Source: Firmicutes bacterium UBA5486 (lineage in GTDB: Bacteria; Bacillota; UBA4882; UBA10575). From it: a stretch of 7,119 nucleotides of DNA. This document shows positions 1 through 6,791 of this stretch, piece by piece. Where the stretch lies: the NCBI GenBank assembly GCA_002427045.1, contig DIPO01000054.1, positions 8,549 through 15,667 on the forward strand, read 5' to 3'. The notes under the pieces are model-generated. The model worked only from the letters and a program-made list of their open reading frames with translations. It did no database searches and was not told the origin of the DNA. Made by a program: the position numbers and the translations under genes. The number at the start of each line of letters is the position of its first letter. The stretch's first letter is position 1.

Positions 1-160
1 TTGATTAAATCACTTCGTGATATTCAAAATTTATTCTTCAAAACTAAATACATAAATAAGAGCCCAGCTATATTAGAGGCCTAAGGCTTTTAAAACCGAT
101 TATGCGATTAAAAAAGACAATTCATTAAGTATTATAACAGATTTTTACCTAAATAAGAGG
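1..160. other. AT-rich intergenic stretch without a recognised gene
   Basis: No convincing reading frame with a ribosome binding site is visible on either strand. The only small structures are a 5-bp perfect inverted repeat (ATCAC-TTC-GTGAT, 9-21) and a direct repeat CGATTA-TG-CGATTA (97-110). Both are too short to assign a function. The stretch lies beyond the terminator of the hemerythrin unit, so it may belong to the next transcription unit outside the window. Confidence 0.6.
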
Positions 161-203
161 TATTAAAATATAAAAACAGCCCGTTCATTACAACGAGCTG
201 TTT
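161..203 (-). terminator. Intrinsic terminator of the hemerythrin unit
   Basis: Read on the minus strand, a 12-bp stem (AAACAGCTCGTT pairing with AACGGGCTGTTT, 203-192 with 185-174) closes a 6-nt loop and runs straight into a U-rich tract (TTTTTATATTTTAATA). The stem is fully paired only on the minus strand, where the one irregular position is a G-U wobble. On the plus strand the same position is a C-A mismatch. This polarity, and the 32-nt distance from the stop codon of the gene at 236-871, identify it as that gene's terminator. Confidence 0.88.
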
Positions 204-235
204 GTTTTAAATCATTTAATGGTATCATTCCCCAG

Positions 236-871
236 TCATTCATCTTTAATTATCTCCATGGGGTTTATCTGCATTAGCAACCATAATTTCTCCAGTTCTT
301 CCTGTTCATTAAGACTCTTTACACCTAACTCAGCTTTGATTTCATCCAAACTTTTCTGGTAAAGCTGGAGTAGATCCTGGTTTAAGCCTTGTATTGACTC
401 CTTAACTTTTGAGTAAAGTTCCTGATCCTCTTCAGAAGAAAGAACTGACTTTAATAAGGGAAAAAGTATTGTTTCTTCTTCGCCAACATGTGCAGCTATT
501 AATTGAGAATAAGCTTGAATATTAGTCTCAAAATTTTTATTTAAAATAGAATCGGTATTTTCCCCCATAATCATAATAGCTGCAAGTAAATCCGAAAGAT
601 ATTTTTCTGCCTCCCGGTGATCGTTTTCGAGTTCCTCCAATACCCCTTCACGATCTGGAAACCCTTTACTCTTAAGAAACTTTATTATCAAATCATCTTC
701 AATCCACATGTGGTAATTGCGGATAAAAAATTCAGCAAACTTTGCTACTTTTTGGAAAATTACTGGTGAGATCTTTTCACCTTTTATCAATTTATCCGCA
801 GCTGTATTCAAGTACAAATGAAAAACTTTTAGCTTTTTGTGTTCCTCTCTAAGCAAATTTATTACTTGCAT
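236..871 (-). CDS. Hemerythrin-like HHE-domain protein, RIC/YtfE-type ligand set
   Basis: A 211-residue protein of the hemerythrin/HHE four-helix-bundle family, which binds a non-haem di-iron centre; it has no signal peptide and should be cytoplasmic. The ligand pattern is directly visible: H11, H54xxxE58, H85 and H128xxxE132. Four His plus two Glu with spacings of about 43, 31 and 43 residues is the arrangement of RIC/YtfE iron-centre repair proteins. O2-carrying hemerythrins use five His, one Glu and one Asp. The N-terminal ScdA-type cysteine domain of RIC proteins is absent, so the protein is essentially the bare bundle plus a helical C-terminal extension (about 145-211). ATG start with an AAGAAGGA ribosome binding site (883-890). 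It lies 60 bp downstream of a paralogous gene, probably in the same transcript, and is followed by an intrinsic terminator. Substrate and partner are unknown; a role in oxygen, NO or iron stress is inferred from family only. Confidence 0.85.
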   Translation of the reverse strand: MQVINLLREEHKKLKVFHLYLNTAADKLIKGEKISPVIFQKVAKFAEFFIRNYHMWIEDDLIIKFLKSKGFPDREGVLEELENDHREAEKYLSDLLAAIMIMGENTDSILNKNFETNIQAYSQLIAAHVGEEETILFPLLKSVLSSEEDQELYSKVKESIQGLNQDLLQLYQKSLDEIKAELGVKSLNEQEELEKLWLLMQINPMEIIKDE

Positions 872-931
872 TCTCTATTCCATCCTTCTTATTTCTCTCT
901 GTCTTACGTTAAGGAATCGCAAAACATTTAT

Positions 932-1648
932 TTAAGATTCATCCACATTTTCTTGGTATTCTCCCCCTGAATACTCTTTTTCACTCAAAGATGTTAAACT
1001 ATTCCCTGAATCTTCTACGGCTACATCTATTACCGCTACCGAGGCTGGGCAATTTTCTTCTAACAATTCTTCCTCAATCTTTTTTTCTTCATTGTTTTCC
1101 GCCTCAAAATCAGGAAGACTACTTCCCTTTCCTAAATACTCTTGACAAAGTTCCTCAGAATACTTATAGACCCTTTTTAACCTTTCTAGACGGAGGCCTG
1201 TAGGAATTGGATACTCCGGAATTTCAATCTCTCTATCCATTACAGCCAGTTCTTTAAAAGCAGAATCCTCTATTGAAAGATGATTTACCACTGTTTCTGC
1301 AAACTCTTCTCCTAGTTTTGTATATTCCCGCCCGGCATTAGGCCGCCCCGCTTTTAAAAGTCTCATCGTCATTTCCAATTTTCTTAAAGCAACTACAATC
1401 TGATTATGATCCCCTTCGATTCTGTCAATTAAGGGATGGTTTATTTTACGAAAAATTGCAAAGGCTATTTCTTCTTCAATCTTCATATGTTCACGCTCAA
1501 GAAAATCCCGCCAGAAGCCTAATAGGTTATCTAAATGCACTACATTAACCCCCTTGGCTGTTTTCAACCTTTTTATTAGTTCATTTTGTACGCAGAGCAT
1601 TCCGTCTATAGCTCGGTGTTCAATATTTACACGTACAAAGTATTCCAA
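932..1648 (-). CDS. Hemerythrin-like HHE-domain protein with acidic C-terminal tail
   Basis: A 238-residue cytoplasmic protein, paralogous to the next gene downstream. Residues about 1-135 form the HHE bundle with putative di-iron ligands H11, H54xxxE58, H81 and H123xxxE127. The first three ligands sit at exactly the same residue numbers as in the neighbour, but the rest of the sequence has diverged strongly, suggesting an old tandem duplication. Residues about 140-170 are helical and basic. About 178-238 is a low-complexity, strongly acidic tail rich in Glu, Ser and Asn, likely disordered and unlike the neighbour. The start is TTG, chosen because a strong AAAGGGGGTGA ribosome binding site sits just upstream and the family's first ligand helix begins within ten residues. 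The gene is first in its unit: a terminator separates it from the upstream ATPase gene. Function beyond di-iron binding is not identifiable. Confidence 0.8.
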   Translation of the reverse strand: MEYFVRVNIEHRAIDGMLCVQNELIKRLKTAKGVNVVHLDNLLGFWRDFLEREHMKIEEEIAFAIFRKINHPLIDRIEGDHNQIVVALRKLEMTMRLLKAGRPNAGREYTKLGEEFAETVVNHLSIEDSAFKELAVMDREIEIPEYPIPTGLRLERLKRVYKYSEELCQEYLGKGSSLPDFEAENNEEKKIEEELLEENCPASVAVIDVAVEDSGNSLTSLSEKEYSGGEYQENVDES

Positions 1649-1653
1649 ATTTT

Positions 1654-1664
1654 CACCCCCTTTA
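1654..1664 (-). promoter_or_regulatory. Strong ribosome binding site that decides a TTG start
   Basis: On the minus strand this reads AAAGGGGGTGA, complementary to the 16S rRNA 3' end, a few bases before TTG at 1648-1646. No ATG lies at a suitable distance, so it supports TTG as the true start. A second purine-rich block, AAAGGGAGG (about 1676-1684), lies further upstream but has no usable start codon after it. Confidence 0.7.
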
Positions 1665-1727
1665 TTTACTAATTTCCTCCCTTTAGAAATTGTTATAGAT
1701 AATTAGTAGTTTTTATGATTAAAAGAT

Positions 1728-1750
1728 AAAAAAAAGAGCTTTTCAGCTCT
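1728..1750 (-). terminator. Intrinsic terminator after the YhaN-like gene
   Basis: Minus-strand stem AGAGCT / AGCTCT (6 bp) closed by a GAAA tetraloop and followed directly by a run of eight T. GAAA is a GNRA-type stabilising loop. It lies about 100 bases past the stop codon of the ATPase gene and 80 bases before the first hemerythrin start. It should therefore separate the DNA-repair pair from the hemerythrin unit. Confidence 0.85.
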
Positions 1751-1813
1751 CAAACAAAGATACGGTTCTACTTTTTTACTTTTTCATCATCACGGGTAAA
1801 GAGATCACACGAA

Positions 1814-1848
1814 ACAAGGAAACGGTTCATATCCTTTCGTCCCCTTGT
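1814..1848 (-). other. Imperfect RNA hairpin just after the YhaN-like stop codon
   Basis: On the minus strand ACAAGGGGACG (1848-1838) can pair with CGTTTCCTTGT (1824-1814). This gives 11 pairs, including two adjacent G-U wobbles, around a 13-nt loop. It begins one base past the TAA stop at 1852-1850. No T-run follows, so it is not itself a typical terminator. It could protect the mRNA 3' end or be chance. Confidence 0.4.
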
Positions 1849-1849
1849 C

Positions 1850-4831
1850 TTAAGATACATCTACTGCTTCTCCCCATAAGGCAAAATCATCTCTGTGCGA
1901 CAAAAGTATAATCTGCCGTTCTTCTGAAAGGTTCTCCAGTGAAGACTTAATATTATACAAACGCTGATCATCACAATTAAGAAAGGGATCATCAAAAATA
2001 AATGGTAAAATTGTCTCTTCCGCCAACAGCTGAGCAATCCCCAAACGTAAAGCAATATAAAGCTGATCTCGGGCTCCATGGCTAAGCTGAGCCGGGACAA
2101 CCGGCCGGCCATCAATATTAACTGTTACCCGGAACTCCTCACTAACCTCTACCATGCGATTACTCAAGCCAGTGAGAGTCTGATAATATTCTGAAGATAC
2201 TTCAGATAATCTGGTACGATAAGAACTTTGAAAATCATTAATCGCTGCTGTCAATTCCTCATAAGCAAGGGTAAGAGCATCAACCATTACTTCTAACTCC
2301 GCTTGACGCTCTTTAAGCTCCCTAAGTCTTAGCTCTGCTGCTGCAATGTTAACCGGCTCCTGTCCTTGTACCCGAGCAATCTCTGTATTTAACTCCCGGA
2401 TGCTCTGATCAATCCTGGATAATTCTGTTTTCAACTCTTCGGTTTCCTGTTCCAGCCGCCGATAGTCTTGAGCAATTTTCTCCGGATCATCGACCTGTTC
2501 AATCCCAATTAACCCCGGATTCTCTTTTTTTAGCTTTTGCCATTCACTGTAGATTGCTTGGGACTTGATCAAGGCATCATTATTTTTATCTTCCAGTCCT
2601 TCTAGGGAGTCAACTCTCTGAGTTACTAGAATATTTTTTAAAGAATCTAAGGCCTTTTCTGCTTTCAATTCCAATTTATTCCAATACAACCAGTACTTCT
2701 TAGCTTCATTATAATTACCTCCGACATAATCCAAAAGGCCGGAAATTTTCTCTGCCAATAGTTCTTCTTTATCAGCTAGCTCCTTTAAGTCCTGGTCTTG
2801 CTGCTCCAGATGTTCCTGATTAGCTTTGTTTCTTGCTTTAACCTCAGTAGATACCCTGATTTTTTCCTCATAATCCTCAGCCTCCATAAGAATCCGCTCC
2901 CACCACTGAGGAGTTCTTGCCTCTAGCCAGTTTAAGAGATCACGAAGGTACCTAAAATTCTTCCCCGGTTCTACAGTGCAGGCAAATTCCCTTAATTCAA
3001 GCCATCTTTCGGCTATTTTATACCTTCCCTCATCAAAAGGTAAGTCTCCCGCCTCACCAGCAAATCCGCCCAATTCTAATTGCTTGAATTCCTGCAATTT
3101 TAAGGCAGTCTCTTCTTGTTCAAAGTGGAACTGCTCCCATCTCCGGCAAGCTGTCGTCAGATCATTAAACTTTAGTTCAAAAGGCCTAACCAGATTATTA
3201 AAATCTTCCAGTTCTAACTGAGCTTGTTTTGTCATTAATTCATTATCTACAACCCTCTGCTTAATTAGCGGCCGGGGCAGAGCTGGGAAAATCACTTTCC
3301 CTAATAAATAACCTAATCCTGCACCGATTAATAACAAAAGAGCAGGTACAATCAGGTTCCAAGCTCCCTTCATACGGAAATAATTAGCTGCTAAACCCGT
3401 TGCTACAGCGGTAATCAGAGTCAAAACCAGACGAAACTTTGCCTGTCGCTTATTTCTCTTCAGCTCATCCCTGGCCATTTCTAATCTAAGAACAGAATTC
3501 TCCAAAGCAGAATTGAGTCTAGCTTTCCGATCTCTATATGATTTTAAGGTTTCTATCAACTCCGGATCAGCACCCTTAAAAAGAGCAAACTCTTCATCCA
3601 GCATCTCTTGACATTCCCGATGGGTATCCTGTACTTGCTCAAGATCCTCCCAGTCAGATAAAGCTTCCGCCGCCTGTCGCTGGAGCCCCTTAAGTTCTGA
3701 AACCGGTCCGGAACCAAAAACGCCCCAATCGATTCTACTGTGCTCTTCATCTTCGGCTTGTTTCCCATTTACCTCTACTGATTTGGCAAGCGATTCCTTT
3801 AACTTCAAAATTTGTTCTTTCAAATTTCTTTTTCGTTCCTGAAGCGCTTGAAGTTCACTAATAATCTCAGCAGTATCCTCTGGTAAACTTGGCCCCCAGG
3901 GAAAATCAGTTTTTTTCTCATTTACCTCATTTAGCTCGGCAGATAATTTATTTGCTTGTTCTTTAGCACGATTAACCTGATTATAAAATTGAAAGGCTGA
4001 ATTGTAACTCTCATTAAAATGTACCCATTCGGACCAAATCTTTAAGGTTCTTTCCTTCTCCTTAAGTCCTTCCTCTGTTTCCTCTCTTAATATCTCCTGT
4101 TCCGCAAGGCTCTTTCTATACTTTTCCAACCGGTCTACAATCCCTTGATCGCTCTCAATCTCCTGCTTTATTTGGAGAATTTCCGCCTCAAGCAATTCTA
4201 ATTCTCTAGCATCAACAGCATCTCTAGCCGTTACTCCCCGTCGGCTTGTAAACCGCGTAATTAACCTGAGTTCCTCAGTTATTTTCTCTGTCGCCTGTTT
4301 AAAACCCGCTCCCGTACCCGAAAGCAACTCTTGTACCCGCTCATCAATCTCTTCCCCTTCCGGTAGAGGCTGGGTAAGACAGAAGGTAGCCTCAAAAAGT
4401 TCTCGTGAACTTAATCCAAACAAAGTTTTAATCTTGTTCTCATAACGAAGATTCCGTCTCTGAGCACGGGGGTTATGAGTCCCACTCACAATTTCACGGT
4501 ACTGTTCCCCTTCCCTTCTTGCCAAGGAAACCTGATTATTATTAAAATCCCGGCGAATCCGGTAAGACTTATCATTAATTGTACAGATCATCTCTCCTTC
4601 AAACCGCAATGGATGATCCCAATTCTGGAAACGAGATTGACCAAAGACTGATTCATCAGTCGTCTGTGGTATCCCAAAAATAATTGCCCCAATCCCGGCT
4701 ACCAATGTTGATTTTCCGCTCTCATTTGGTGCCACCAAAACATTCATCTTATTATTTAAGGTAAACTCTACTGTTTCCCGGTAAGGGCCAAAACCAGAGA
4801 GGGTTACCTTGTCAAATTGCACCTTTGGCAT
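1850..4831 (-). CDS. yhaN: YhaN-like SbcC/Rad50-family ABC ATPase with central membrane hairpin
   Basis: About 993 residues; the ATPase partner of the upstream nuclease in an Mre11-Rad50/SbcCD-type complex that processes DNA ends. Residue numbers below count from the most upstream GTG (4837). The N-terminal lobe has a Walker A APNESGKST (36-44) and a Q-loop Gln in TFCLTQ (about 156). The C-terminal lobe has the ABC signature LSHG (918-921), Walker B FIFDD (946-950) and H-loop His981. Between them lie two long Glu/Lys-rich coiled-coil arms. Where Rad50/SbcC carries a CxxC zinc hook there is none; instead two hydrophobic segments (about 469-487 and 494-517) are separated by a very short loop and flanked by basic residues. 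Mid-protein membrane segments are, as I recall, a trait of Bacillus YhaN, which is why I prefer that name to sbcC. Three starts are possible (GTG 4837, ATG 4834, ATG 4831); AAAGGGGGAG best fits 4831. The gene is translationally coupled to the nuclease gene and ends before a terminator. Confidence 0.85.
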   Translation of the reverse strand: MPKVQFDKVTLSGFGPYRETVEFTLNNKMNVLVAPNESGKSTLVAGIGAIIFGIPQTTDESVFGQSRFQNWDHPLRFEGEMICTINDKSYRIRRDFNNNQVSLARREGEQYREIVSGTHNPRAQRRNLRYENKIKTLFGLSSRELFEATFCLTQPLPEGEEIDERVQELLSGTGAGFKQATEKITEELRLITRFTSRRGVTARDAVDARELELLEAEILQIKQEIESDQGIVDRLEKYRKSLAEQEILREETEEGLKEKERTLKIWSEWVHFNESYNSAFQFYNQVNRAKEQANKLSAELNEVNEKKTDFPWGPSLPEDTAEIISELQALQERKRNLKEQILKLKESLAKSVEVNGKQAEDEEHSRIDWGVFGSGPVSELKGLQRQAAEALSDWEDLEQVQDTHRECQEMLDEEFALFKGADPELIETLKSYRDRKARLNSALENSVLRLEMARDELKRNKRQAKFRLVLTLITAVATGLAANYFRMKGAWNLIVPALLLLIGAGLGYLLGKVIFPALPRPLIKQRVVDNELMTKQAQLELEDFNNLVRPFELKFNDLTTACRRWEQFHFEQEETALKLQEFKQLELGGFAGEAGDLPFDEGRYKIAERWLELREFACTVEPGKNFRYLRDLLNWLEARTPQWWERILMEAEDYEEKIRVSTEVKARNKANQEHLEQQDQDLKELADKEELLAEKISGLLDYVGGNYNEAKKYWLYWNKLELKAEKALDSLKNILVTQRVDSLEGLEDKNNDALIKSQAIYSEWQKLKKENPGLIGIEQVDDPEKIAQDYRRLEQETEELKTELSRIDQSIRELNTEIARVQGQEPVNIAAAELRLRELKERQAELEVMVDALTLAYEELTAAINDFQSSYRTRLSEVSSEYYQTLTGLSNRMVEVSEEFRVTVNIDGRPVVPAQLSHGARDQLYIALRLGIAQLLAEETILPFIFDDPFLNCDDQRLYNIKSSLENLSEERQIILLSHRDDFALWGEAVDVS

Positions 4832-4833
4832 CA

Positions 4834-5961
4834 TCACTCCCCCTTTGCAAAAGCAGAAATTCCCTTTGCCAGGGCAAGATAAATGGTTTTCCGCTCCTTT
4901 TCATCTTCAGCTTTCTCTAGCCGATTTAACATCCTCCGGAGAAAATATCCTTGAATGGTAGGTTCTGCTGCCCTAAGTTTTAAAGTCTCCATATTGAAAA
5001 ATTCTGTATCATCTTTAATCTCTACGTGGTAAAATTGGTTTTTCACCCGTCCGACTAAATCTGTTAAATTGGGAAGGAAAGAAAAGGCCCCCAGCAAACG
5101 GATCTCCACCATTGCTTCGTGATCTGCTTTTTTTATAATCTCTTCTTCTAATTCCAACTCCGACTCCATCCCCGTAACATCAACCTTAATCTGACGGTAC
5201 GACCGGACCTGGGCAGGAATCTTATTTATTACCGGAAAACCATCACCAATATCTACAACCGTAAAAAATCCCTCTCCAGGATCAGAGAAAGTCTTCCCCT
5301 CCACAGCACCCGGGTATAGCATTAATACATCACCTACCGCCTTCTCCCGGTACTGATGAATATGGCCAAGAGCAATATAATCATAGCCCGCCTCAGCTAA
5401 CGCCTGTGAAGAAAGAGGCAAACTTCTTTCTCCGGCATCCCAATCCAGTGAACCATGGAAGACTCCCAGGTGAATACCATCTTCCTGCGTATGGAGAAAC
5501 TTCCGTAATGGCTCGTTAGCCTGAGTCAAGCCTCCGGTATAAGCCATGGAATATATATGACAAGGTGTATCTCCCAGATTAATCGTTCTTACTAACGCCG
5601 GCATCGGATTTGTTACCAGAATACCGGGCCATTCTCCCCGGCGTTGCCGGTAAACCGAATCATAATAGGTAACCTCATCATGATTCCCCGGCACCGTAAG
5701 TACTGGAATACCAGCCTTCTCTAAACGACTTAGTTCTTGAAGAACAGTATCAACCAACCCGGCTTCAGGCCGGTGTGTCTCAAAAAGATCGCCGGCGATT
5801 ATTACCATCTGAATCCCGGAATCATGTGCCATTGCAAAATCAACAGCTCTTTTAAGTAATCCATCCCGTTCCTGCCGGCGTTCTTCTTCCCGGCCGCCAA
5901 TTGCCCGCGGTGTCCAGCCCAAATGAAGATCTGCCAGATGAAGGCAGCGAATTCGTGCCAT
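4834..5961 (-). CDS. yhaO: YhaO/SbcD-family metallophosphoesterase nuclease
   Basis: A 375-residue Mre11/SbcD-type DNA nuclease subunit using two metal ions (Mn2+ in the family). The full calcineurin-like motif set is visible: D11-x-H13 in LADLHLG, GD58 in IAGDLFE, GNHD (N93, H94, D95), H169 in VFHGS, and GHIH (H200, H202). The catalytic domain covers about 1-245, and the remaining ~130 residues resemble the capping and ATPase-binding region. Length is near that of SbcD/YhaO. ATG start with a GGAGGG ribosome binding site seven bases upstream. Its TGA stop overlaps the start region of the ATPase gene (TGATG), which signals coupled translation and a fixed complex. The pair is classed as YhaO/YhaN rather than SbcD/SbcC because the partner has a membrane hairpin and no zinc hook. 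The exoribonuclease gene yhaM, which follows yhaN in Bacillus subtilis, is not present here. Confidence 0.87.
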   Translation of the reverse strand: MARIRCLHLADLHLGWTPRAIGGREEERRQERDGLLKRAVDFAMAHDSGIQMVIIAGDLFETHRPEAGLVDTVLQELSRLEKAGIPVLTVPGNHDEVTYYDSVYRQRRGEWPGILVTNPMPALVRTINLGDTPCHIYSMAYTGGLTQANEPLRKFLHTQEDGIHLGVFHGSLDWDAGERSLPLSSQALAEAGYDYIALGHIHQYREKAVGDVLMLYPGAVEGKTFSDPGEGFFTVVDIGDGFPVINKIPAQVRSYRQIKVDVTGMESELELEEEIIKKADHEAMVEIRLLGAFSFLPNLTDLVGRVKNQFYHVEIKDDTEFFNMETLKLRAAEPTIQGYFLRRMLNRLEKAEDEKERKTIYLALAKGISAFAKGE

Positions 5962-6153
5962 TAAACACCCTCCGTTTAACCTTAAAATCTTTCAGGTTTA
6001 CTCTGTAAAAAGATAATTTGTAACAGTTTTTTGCAGTTATCTAAAATAAATTTCAATAAAAACAAAGCCTTCCTAACCACTATATATATAATTATAAGTT
6101 TTGGCCCCAATCCCTCTTTTCACCAAACAAATGTTTGAAATATATAAATTTCA
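5962..6153. other. AT-rich intergenic region ahead of the nuclease/ATPase pair
   Basis: This 192-bp gap holds a GGAGGG ribosome binding site (5968-5973) for the nuclease gene, a (TA)5 tract (6081-6090) and a 14-bp inverted repeat, CAAACA-AA-TGTTTG (6124-6137). It has no GC-rich hairpin with a T-run, so no clear terminator for the exonuclease gene. It is the natural place for a promoter of the downstream pair, but no good -35/-10 combination stands out. Confidence 0.5.
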
Positions 6154-6750
6154 TTATCTGGCGACCCTTACTTTCTGTTTAATGTTACTCGCAACCAACT
6201 CGTAAAGATAAGTTTTATTTTCTTTATTATACTGTGATAAAAGCTTGATTGCAGCTCTAACATCACTATCCGCACGGTGTGTCCGGTTATTTTTTATTCC
6301 ATGAGCTTTTAATAGATAAGGAAGACTTTTATAGGCAAATCCTTTTTGTCCCCAATTTATTCCCCTCATTGAACAAAACCATGGTTTGCAGTTAAATTCC
6401 GGAAACAGGCGTACTACAAAACTTCGATCAAATGCTGCATTATGGGCAATCAACAAATCTGCCTTACTTAATATTGATAGAATATGTTCCTTATCTAGTT
6501 TTTTACCTAAAACCTCTTCATTAGTAATCCCGTGAATTTTTATTGCAGAACGAGGAATCTTTTTTTTCGGTTCTCGCATCCCTACATATTCATCAAGCAC
6601 CTCTAATACTTCTCCTGTTTCATAGTTAAATGAGAATAAAGTTACCGCAAATTCTATAATCTCATCATTAGCTGGATTAAGCCCCGTAGTTTCAACATCA
6701 ATAAAGCCTGCTACTCCCAGAGTAACACTTATATCTTTTTGTTCTTGCAA
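6154..6750 (-). CDS. DEDDh-family (DnaQ-like) 3'-5' exonuclease
   Basis: A 198-residue stand-alone exonuclease-domain protein predicted to remove nucleotides from 3' ends of DNA or RNA using two metal ions. All five DEDDh residues are visible: D18 and E20 in FIDVETTG (ExoI), D108 in IAHNAAFD (ExoII), and H158 plus D163 in HRADSDV (ExoIII). Position and spacing match the proofreading-exonuclease (epsilon/RNase T-like) fold, with no polymerase, helicase or Cas2 domain attached. The start is TTG, supported by AGAGGGTGA at 6755-6763. It lies 41 bp from the trailer end of a type I-E-like CRISPR array and points away from it, with no terminator between, so array transcripts could run into it. Homologues serve DNA repair and replication, and DnaQ-family enzymes also trim CRISPR prespacers. 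Which role applies here cannot be told from sequence. Confidence 0.85.
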   Translation of the reverse strand: MQEQKDISVTLGVAGFIDVETTGLNPANDEIIEFAVTLFSFNYETGEVLEVLDEYVGMREPKKKIPRSAIKIHGITNEEVLGKKLDKEHILSILSKADLLIAHNAAFDRSFVVRLFPEFNCKPWFCSMRGINWGQKGFAYKSLPYLLKAHGIKNNRTHRADSDVRAAIKLLSQYNKENKTYLYELVASNIKQKVRVAR

Positions 6751-6754
6751 TGCT

Positions 6755-6763
6755 TCACCCTCT
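6755..6763 (-). promoter_or_regulatory. Ribosome binding site supporting the TTG start of the exonuclease
   Basis: The minus strand reads AGAGGGTGA followed by AGCA and then TTG at 6750-6748. The next in-frame upstream codons offer no ATG, and the ExoI motif begins at residue 16 from this TTG, so the start leaves the domain complete. Confidence 0.6.
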
Positions 6764-6791
6764 TTCTTTTATTTATCAAGCGTGATTCACT

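Noticed and set aside
9..21. ATCAC-TTC-GTGAT hairpin at the left edge
   Set aside because: Only 5 bp with a 3-nt loop and no T-run on either side, so neither a terminator nor an operator can be claimed.
991..1203. Plus-strand open frame of 70 codons
   Set aside because: It lies antisense inside the well-supported hemerythrin-like gene at 932-1648, has no ribosome binding site and gives a composition typical of an antisense shadow.
1694..1725. Possible promoter for the hemerythrin unit (TATAAC -10-like)
   Set aside because: The position is right, between terminator and gene, but the upstream hexamer at the correct spacing bears little resemblance to TTGACA. A promoter must exist near here but cannot be located with confidence.
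1861..2115. Minus-strand alternate frame of 84 codons
   Set aside because: Overlaps the C-terminal ATPase lobe, where signature, Walker B and H-loop motifs are intact in the main frame, so it is a shadow and not a frameshift product.
2976..3221. Plus-strand open frame of 81 codons, Ser/Asn-rich
   Set aside because: Antisense to the coiled-coil part of the YhaN-like gene; the Ser/Leu/Asn bias reflects complementing Glu/Lys/Leu codons and no start signal is present.
1850..4831. Annotation as classical SbcC
   Set aside because: No CxxC zinc hook is present and two membrane helices lie at the apex of the coiled coil, which fits YhaN-type proteins better.
6091..6096. TATAAT -10-like hexamer on the minus strand
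   Set aside because: No -35-like hexamer lies 16-18 bases upstream (AAAGAG at 17), and such hexamers are common in this TA-rich tract.
6154..6750. Exonuclease as a Cas2-DnaQ fusion or DNA polymerase III epsilon subunit
   Set aside because: No Cas2 ferredoxin-like domain precedes or follows the exonuclease domain, and no polymerase-binding tail is recognisable; only a stand-alone DEDDh domain can be supported.
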